Shown piece by piece: positions 57,639 through 64,000 of a DNA stretch of 64,000 nt. The notes under the pieces are model-generated. The model ran no database searches and was not told where the DNA came from. It saw only the letters and a list, made by a program, of their open reading frames with translations. How positions within the stretch are numbered: position 1 is the stretch's first letter; the number at the start of each line of letters is the position of its first letter. Source of the stretch: Lasioglossum baleicum (lineage: Eukaryota; Arthropoda; Insecta; Hymenoptera; Halictidae); the NCBI RefSeq assembly GCF_051020765.1, contig NC_134944.1:1860001-1924000 (forward strand). The letters run 5' to 3'. Both the position numbers and the translations under genes were made by a program.

Positions 57639-59345
57639 CAGTGGGTGTAGAAAGTATTCGTACACTGATAAATTTCAAACAAAACTGTGAAATTGTTGTT
57701 TATTAACTATTTTTTCTGTAAACAATGAATACGTACATATTCTGAGATGTCTATAGAATAGATACAATGCAAAAAAAAATTAATTTCTTGATTTACTTGC
57801 GAATGTAATAAGGAAAAACAAAAATTCGACTGAAATACACCAGCAAATAGTATTCGTACAGTCTCTAACTGTTTACAATTTGAGAAAAAAAACGTAGTGT
57901 AAATTAATGTGACATTAAAAAATTGTTAACTAGTATTTGGTTGGATAGCCTTTGGCCTTTATAACCGCTGCAATTCTTCTCGGCATTGAATTTACTAAAT
58001 TTGAGGTCACGTGTTGTGGAATCTTGTTCCACTCTTCCTTCAGTGCATTTTTTAAGCTCTCTTTTGAAGAAATTTCATGTTTTCTGATCTGTCGTTCTAA
58101 ATAATCCCACAGGTGTTCTATAACATTGATATCAGGAGATTGTGGCGGAGTTTTCAGATACGCCGGTGTGTTATGTAGTATCCACATTCTGGTATTATAC
58201 GCAGTATGCTTGGGATCATTATCGTGCATGAAAACGAAATCATCTTTAATATTCATTCTCTCTGCACTAAGATCAAGATTACGTTTCAAAATGTCAATAT
58301 AGACCCTGTGGTTCATTATTCCATCAATAAATTCTAATGAGCCAACACCAGCTGCACTCATGCAGCCCCAAACAAGTACTGAACCTCCACCGTGTTTGAT
58401 TGTAGGTTTTAAGTTTTGTGGTTTCAATTCTGTATTTTTTTTTCTCCAAACGGTACAGTGTCCATCAGACCCAAAAATGTTGAATTTACTTTCATCTGTG
58501 AAGATCACTTTATTCCAGTACTCCACTGGTGTAGTTACATTATTATTTGCGAATTCCAGTCTTTTCTTTCTATTCATTTCACTTACGAAAAATTTTTTAC
58601 GGGCCACCCGTCCGTGATATCCTGAATTTCGTATAAAACTGCGCACAGTACTAGCAGATACGTCAATGTTTAAATTATTTTTAATGTGTTCAACTATTTT
58701 TATTGGACTTATTCTTGGATTTGTCTTTACCATTCTAATAATAACTCTACCAGTGTATTCATTGATTTTTCGTGGACGTCCACTTCTTGGTTTATTTTGT
58801 AGTCTTTTTCGTAGTCCATACCTATCAATTAAACTTTGTATAGTAGATCGAGGTCTACTTACAATACGCGAAATTTCTGCTAAACTTTTACACTGATTGT
58901 GCAAATTAATAATAATTTTTCTTCCTTCTATCGTTGTTTCCGCACGTTTCCGTCCCATTTTTCAACGATAACTTTGAATATTTCAGGATTTTGAACTGCT
59001 ATTGATGCCAACAACGTTTCTAAATATACTGAGGAGATCAATCATACTTACACCGCAATTTGTTTATGTTTACATGGTATGTTTACGTTAAGAACTGTTC
59101 CCTACGCAGTTCGAATTAAGGAGTGTACGAATACTATTTGCTGGTGTATTTCAGTCGATTTTTTGTTTTTCCTTATTACATTCGCAAGTTAATCAAGAAA
59201 TTAATTTTTTTTTGCATTGCATCTATTCTATAGACATCTCAGAATATGTACGTATTCATTGTTTACAGAAAAAATAGTTAATAAACAACAATTTCACAGT
59301 TTTGTTTGAAATTTATCAGTGTACGAATACTTTCTACACCCACTG
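57639..59345 (-). mobile_element. Tc1-type transposon, apparently intact, with long IR/DR ends
   Basis: The element is bounded by CAGTGGGTGTAGAAAGTATT and its reverse complement and by TA (57637-57638 and 59346-59347). Terminal inverted repeats are about 223 bp with roughly four differences between them. Each contains an outer and an inner copy of a TATTCGTACA-type direct repeat, the IR/DR arrangement known from Sleeping Beauty-like elements. The single intact transposase gene fills the middle. Near-identical ends mean a recent insertion. Confidence 0.92.
57930..58958 (-). CDS. Tc1 family transposase, DD34E, intact 342 residues
   Basis: Cut-and-paste transposase that recognises its element ends and inserts at TA. 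The full-length frame starts MGRKRAETTIEGRKIIINLH and includes a paired-type helix-turn-helix (about residues 10-110) with the linker GRPRK between the two halves. A basic stretch RKKFFVSEMNRKKR follows. The catalytic domain has Asp in FTDESKF, Asp in MHDNDPKH and Glu in VIEHLW. There are 34 residues between the second Asp and the Glu, so DD34E. The length (342) is normal for Tc1 transposases. No stop or frameshift is present, so the protein could be active. It is encoded on the minus strand inside its own terminal repeats. Confidence 0.95.
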   Translation of the reverse strand: MGRKRAETTIEGRKIIINLHNQCKSLAEISRIVSRPRSTIQSLIDRYGLRKRLQNKPRSGRPRKINEYTGRVIIRMVKTNPRISPIKIVEHIKNNLNIDVSASTVRSFIRNSGYHGRVARKKFFVSEMNRKKRLEFANNNVTTPVEYWNKVIFTDESKFNIFGSDGHCTVWRKKNTELKPQNLKPTIKHGGGSVLVWGCMSAAGVGSLEFIDGIMNHRVYIDILKRNLDLSAERMNIKDDFVFMHDNDPKHTAYNTRMWILHNTPAYLKTPPQSPDINVIEHLWDYLERQIRKHEISSKESLKNALKEEWNKIPQHVTSNLVNSMPRRIAAVIKAKGYPTKY

Positions 59346-59820
59346 TATGTAGAATTTTCTGAACGATTCGTAATTGAACTACGTTCGTTATACTATTAGA
59401 CTGTTGGTATTTTGTCATTTGGATAATTTGGTAATAATGTACGAATTATTGTGAGTTTAAGTCATTTTTTTTGTGAATATTTTATTTAAAACATTTGAAG
59501 CTCCTCGATCGTTTTAATTCTGTCGTTGTTTCAAGCTTTACCTACGCAATTTTCTTATAAATATATGTGCATACATACAATCACAATCCACAGCGCATTC
59601 GTTATTAATGAAATTTCAGTGGTTCAATTTTCAGTTTACTGCCTCGTTATACGCGAAAGAAGCTTAATAATTTCGTTTCGAATAATAATGTCAAGAGAGA
59701 TTACTGGAATTTACCAATCAAAATATCTCGGCGATGTACGGATGAAATTGTTAACGTTGTTATTATTTACTTCACAATTATTTACTTAAATTCCTACGAT
59801 ACGTAGTAGCACTAGTATTA
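59346..59820. other. Intergenic DNA, nothing recognised
   Basis: AT-rich. The 87-codon open frame at 59526 has no support. Confidence 0.4.
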
Positions 59821-60494
59821 GTTCAGTCAACGAAAAGTTGTAGAGGGAAATGGAAGGAACACAATCTTTGACTTTGGGTCTTTGTTTGGACCAGTTAGTA
59901 GGTAAACATACTAAAAGTCCCCACTCCTAGGAGGTGAGCGGGGTACAGGTGGGCACGTAGGAGGTCCCCTTTTTCGGTTTTCCGCTTATATCTCGGATAC
60001 TATGGGTCCTAGCGATAAGATCATTCTGTACAAAATTGAAGCTGACAAAACGTGTCACAAGATTGATTCGATTCAGTTTTTCGCTATTTCGCATAGTTTC
60101 CGAGATATCCGCGCTCAAAGTTCACTAATTGTGCTTATGAGTTAGCTAGTCAAATAAGGCTCTTCTTTTTTACAATTAGCGAACTTTGAGCGCGGATATC
60201 TCGGAAACTATGCGAGATAGCGAAAAACTGAATGGAGTCAATCTTATGGAACATTTTGTCAGCTTTAATTTTATATAGAATGGTCTTATCGCTAGGACGC
60301 ATAGTTTCCGGGATATAAGCGGAAAACCGAAAAAGGGGACTTTCTACGTGCCCCCCTGCACCTCGCTCACCACCTAGGAATAGGGACTTTTAGTATATTT
60401 ACTTCCTAACTAGTCGAAATAAAGTCCCAGAGTTAAAAATTGTGTTCCTTCCATTTCTCTTTATACCCCCCTTATGAGCATTCATTGACTGAAC
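59821..60494. mobile_element. TA-flanked MITE family A, copy 4
   Basis: The ends GTTCAGTCAA and TTGACTGAAC are flanked by TA (59819-59820 and 60495-60496). The interior matches the other three copies. Confidence 0.85.
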
Positions 60495-61348
60495 TATATA
60501 CCAATAGTAGGAATCGTTAGAAATCGCATACGAGTACACAAAGATCGAAAATTGAACGATTTGATCATAAGTAGAAGTAAACGATAACGAGAGCAGTCGC
60601 GTCAGTGATATTGCATTGCCATATGTCGGACAGATTTTCAAAGGCGACTTTTTCGGAAAGTAAACTTACAGTTAGCATCATACGAAGTACCATACGAAGT
60701 ATCATACTCTACGAATAAAAGGAACTTCAAACTCGCGTTTTTTCGCAGCGTAGAAAATTTATAGACCACCTACCCTGCTACACTTTAATACTGTTCGCAC
60801 CTAGAAAACTCTGAACGATAAAGTAACGACTAACAAGAATTCATTTATTAGCCAATGCAAGTCGTGACAAGATATTTTCTTGCTGCCTTCTAGCCGTTCT
60901 AGCAGATACATAAATAAAATTGTAAGTAGAATGAGCAAGCGATGGTCAGACTCGCTAGTCGGCCGGATCGACTGGATACGAAGCCCAGGCTCTTTCTAGA
61001 AAAGAGAGCTGCGCATACGATCAAATGTTATTCCAAGTTATGTATTGGTTCCAGTATGTGTCACATTTTCTATTTAGTTGTAGAAGAAAATTCAGTGAAA
61101 ATTGATCTAAGGAATAGGCGATATTTCACGATTAGTTCTTGTCTGCGGTAGTTGCACGAGTTTCTGCCGTCTGCCCACACGCCCACACGAACAAGCTAAG
61201 AGGTAACAAGCCTGGAAATCAATTTGGCCATGATACCTGTTCACTGTCCCGTTCCCGTTACCACATACTGTTCAAATTTCTGTTCCGCCGCGTCTCGCCG
61301 CGCCTCGCCGTAAGAAAGCTAAGCAAGATGACGAGACGTGCTTCTTTC
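60495..61348. other. Intergenic DNA, nothing recognised
   Basis: No splice-supported coding sequence. CpG-rich patches near 61270-61315 have no identifiable content. Confidence 0.4.
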
Positions 61349-61356
61349 GCGGTAAT

Positions 61357-62352
61357 CAGGGCCGGCGTGACCTTTTGCGGGGCCTGGTTCAAAAATTGTG
61401 CGGGGCCAGAATACACATTCAAATCTTTCACAATAAGGAATTATTTATTATAAGTGCAAAGGATGTTACATATACTTTTTGTAAGATAAATATTACATAA
61501 TTTGATTGAGTTTGCTGTTTCACTTTCTATTGAAAGAATAGCCAGAGATCGATCTTATCTAAATCGTAAATCGGTCTTAGCTTATTGATGATCGAAGATA
61601 ATTTTTGATTAGCCATCGCGATCGCTTACATGGGACATTACCCAACTTGAAGACACCGATTTTACTGACATTCTTATAGAATATTGGTACCTTAAAGAAA
61701 TGAAAGTGATATTTTTTCGCATCCATAATTCGCTTTCAAGGGGCAAAAAATTCAATGAAAGTACAAAATCTGTAATTATATGTATATGACTTTCGCAAAA
61801 AAACTATTGATATAGTTTAATTTCTCGTAAAAAGTACATTTCTCTGCAAGCGTTCGAAATTTTTTATCTGAAATAGTTTCCAGGATATAAGGACTTTATA
61901 GAGTTACACTGGACATTCATGATTTTCGTCACGCCTTCAAACTGAATAAAAAAAATGTCTTGCATCTGTTTATGGTATCACCATTCTGTAAAAAGTTAAT
62001 CAAAATCGGTGTTTTCTAATTGGGTAATTTCCTTAACGCCTAATGTCCTCTGCACCCGTGTTGCAGACGTGTCAACGTTCGATGTCAACATTTAGTGTTA
62101 ACGTCTGCAACACGCTGCAACGAAATACTTCAATGCAAAGACGGGAGAGAAAATCTTCCACTCATGTCAGTGTCCCGCAAGTTGTCATCGATTAGTGGAT
62201 TATGCGATTGCATTTTCCACACACACAAATATTCAATCTACTATACAGGGGGTCCTGCAAAATGTCTGGTGAGTTTTCGTAGACCGCGGGGGTTTTCAAA
62301 ACGCGAGGCCGAGTTCCGGGGAACGCGCTGAACCTGCCTCACGCCGGCCCTG
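61357..62352. mobile_element. Non-autonomous hAT element, 996 bp
   Basis: The ends CAGGGCCGGCGTGA and TCACGCCGGCCCTG are flanked by the perfect 8-bp direct repeat GCGGTAAT (61349-61356 and 62353-62360), diagnostic of the hAT superfamily. The interior is AT-rich without a transposase frame. Confidence 0.85.
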
Positions 62353-62689
62353 GCGGTAATAACTACATATAATGGGATCCGTTTGTACCGTGGACTATTG
62401 TCGATCAAATCGGAGACGATCTCAAATTATTATAAACCATGTACAAACAAACCGTGCTTTTTGTACAACAATATTTCCTACCATTACGTTCAGTGAAAAG
62501 ATCTGCGGTCTGTGTAACAGGGAGGAGGGAGGACTTGTTGAAACAAAGTCCAGACAAAAACATGTTGAAACAATCGTAATGTATTAATATTGGATATCAT
62601 TGTATTCGGGAAAGTCTACAGAATCTTTTGCTGTAAAGAACAATTCAATATCTTTTATAAATAACATCACAATATTTGTTTAAAGTTGA

Positions 62690-62855
62690 AAAATATGTTT
62701 TTTTTTTCAATGCCATGTTTTTCAAAAACTGTGCGTATAGGAGAAAAATTAAGGACAGATTCAGAATCAGCGCAAAAAACTCTATAAGAAGGACCCAACA
62801 GTATATTGAAATCATTTAAAAAAGTTGAAATTTGTTGGACAGTGTTATTAGAACT
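62690..62855. repeat. Internal fragment of MITE family C
   Basis: The sequence including AACTGTGCGTATAGGAGAAA and GGACAGTGTTATTA parallels the inside of the element at 13601-14249 (about 13850-14025). Neither terminal repeat is present. Confidence 0.55.
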
Positions 62856-62879
62856 CGTGTCTCCGGAAAGAGGGAGGCT

Positions 62880-63230
62880 GGAAGATTTCCTATCGAAGAA
62901 ATCACAACGCGAGGGTTGCGAGTCCGAGTAGGACAAGAGCGCAGCGGGCGAGAAGAACGCGTGCGCTCGAGATCGCTAGCGGTTGCTTTCGAGTGGTCAT
63001 CCGTGTCTGCGCCCACACTCCCCTTCCCCAGAAAAACCAGCACATCCCCCACATCCGTATATATACGAAGACACCCCCGACGCTCGACACTGTCATTGGC
63101 ATCGTTACCGTCGTCGTGTCGTGCGACTCGCTCAATTCCCAAGATCGCACCACCCTCTCGAAGAAGCGAATCTACTGGTCTAACGGCTAGGATCTCCTTG
63201 ATCTTCTTCCCCTTTACACGGTGAGTTCGT
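62880..63230 (+). promoter_or_regulatory. Candidate promoter and untranslated first exon of a downstream gene
   Basis: A CpG-rich island begins abruptly after the MITE fragment. It carries a TATA-like CCGTATATATACG at about 63055-63067. It ends at CACG followed by a strong donor GTGAGT at 63231, after which the sequence is AT-rich as in an intron. No long open frame starts in it. I infer a 5' UTR exon whose coding exons lie beyond the window. Confidence 0.45.
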
Positions 63231-63260
63231 TTCATTTCCCATTTTCATACGGTAAATATA

Positions 63261-63530
63261 CAGGGTGTTCGGTAACTGGTGGTACAAGCGAAAAGGGGGT
63301 GATAATACTACATGAAAAAATAAGTCGAACAAGAAGGAACTACATTTTTTCGTTTGGCAACTCGTTTTCGAGAAAATCGAGTTTGAAAATGCAGCGAATA
63401 CACGTGCTATTGCATAGGAATCGTCTGACGCGTCCGGCGAAAATTCGAAGTCGATTTTCTCGAGAACAAAGTCTTACATGAATATTATTTTTTCACGTAG
63501 AATCACCCCCTTTTCGCTTGTACCACCCTG
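63261..63530. mobile_element. TA-flanked short MITE (CAGGGTGTTCGG ends)
   Basis: The ends CAGGGTGTTCGG and CACCCTG, with subterminal inverted GGTACAAGCGAAAAGGGGGT, are flanked by TA. It is followed by a TATG microsatellite (63531-63552). It lies in the proposed first intron of the downstream gene. Confidence 0.75.
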
Positions 63531-63552
63531 TATATGTATGTATGTATGTATG

Positions 63553-64000
63553 GTGTGAGCTTCCTTTTCTCTTTTTGCTTTTTCTATGAAATTCCAAACG
63601 ATGAAGAATTTCTAATCGCTATAATCAGAAAAGTAGTGCAAGGTGATAAACCGGCTGCTAGAAAATTTAATTTTTGGTAGGACGTTTGCTTGCTCGGGTG
63701 AAAATTGACTTTCGATAATTGTGCTGCACCAAAAGGAAGATTAAAAATCATTTTTCACATTATATGTTCTGAAATTAAATTGTTAGATGACGTTTTTGGT
63801 GAGTGACATGTTGAGTTCGTTAAAGCGTTTAGAAAATTATAGTAGACGTAGACTTTGGAAAATAATAAGCGAGTATACAGAGACTGTTTCAGGAGAGATT
63901 ATTATCGGGAACATTATGCAAAGTCTTGTCAGAGATATACGCGTCCCGTTCGTTACCCTTGTGAAGTTTCATTATTCCACTCGATTTCGATTCAATTACT
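63553..64000. other. Presumed intron, nothing recognised
   Basis: AT-rich. Contains the third copy of the diffuse dispersed repeat (about 63640-63880, block ATTGTGCTGCACCAAAAGGA) also seen at 34289 and 39484. Confidence 0.35.

Noticed and set aside
58360..58896. Plus-strand ORFs within the Tc1 element
   Set aside because: Antisense shadows of the intact transposase.
62816..63235. 139-codon minus-strand and 130-codon plus-strand ORFs
   Set aside because: Overlapping frames in a CpG-rich putative 5' UTR, with no recognisable protein. A UTR exon explains the region better.

Overview
This is an animal nuclear genome, almost certainly an insect and probably a hymenopteran. Genes are split into short exons by GT-AG introns, codon use in exons is CpG-rich, and the gene complement includes a CLIP-domain serine protease and tandem pyruvate kinases. 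Introns and intergenic DNA are loaded with TA-flanked Tc1/mariner-type and 8-bp-duplicating hAT-type elements. The order-level call is inference. No tRNA, rRNA, CRISPR or viral gene was recognised.

Layout. 1-6775 (+) holds the 3' 15 exons of a scaffold-attachment-factor-B (SAFB) homologue. 7766-8540 is a large fold-back element. 9363-17932 (+) is a CLIP-domain trypsin-like protease whose introns carry six inverted-repeat elements. 18939-19895 (+) is a small unrecognised 229-residue gene. 20600-22620 (-) is a CCDC149 homologue, divergent from a single-exon exocyst Sec6 gene at 23605-25851 (+). 28263-31305 (-) is an unrecognised 871-residue protein with three evenly spaced PxVxL motifs. 31306-40243 is gene-poor, with a 3-copy minisatellite, a nested hAT-like block and candidate first exons for the next gene. 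40244-43519 (+) is canonical pyruvate kinase. 45428-53920 (+) is a second, divergent pyruvate kinase-like gene with an intact frame but lost metal-binding and catalytic residues, its introns swollen by transposons. 53921-64000 is repeat-rich and includes a Tc1 element with an intact 342-residue DD34E transposase at 57639-59345. The window ends in a CpG-rich candidate promoter and 5' UTR exon (about 62880-63230).

The genes do not form a pathway: they are chromatin/RNA binding (SAFB), an extracellular protease cascade, exocytosis (Sec6) and glycolysis. The only functionally linked neighbours are the two pyruvate kinases, which share four intron positions and phases and are therefore a DNA-level duplication. 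All exon models were assembled by hand from splice sites and reading-frame continuity. The total coding lengths close in frame for every multi-exon gene, but no alignment or transcript was available.
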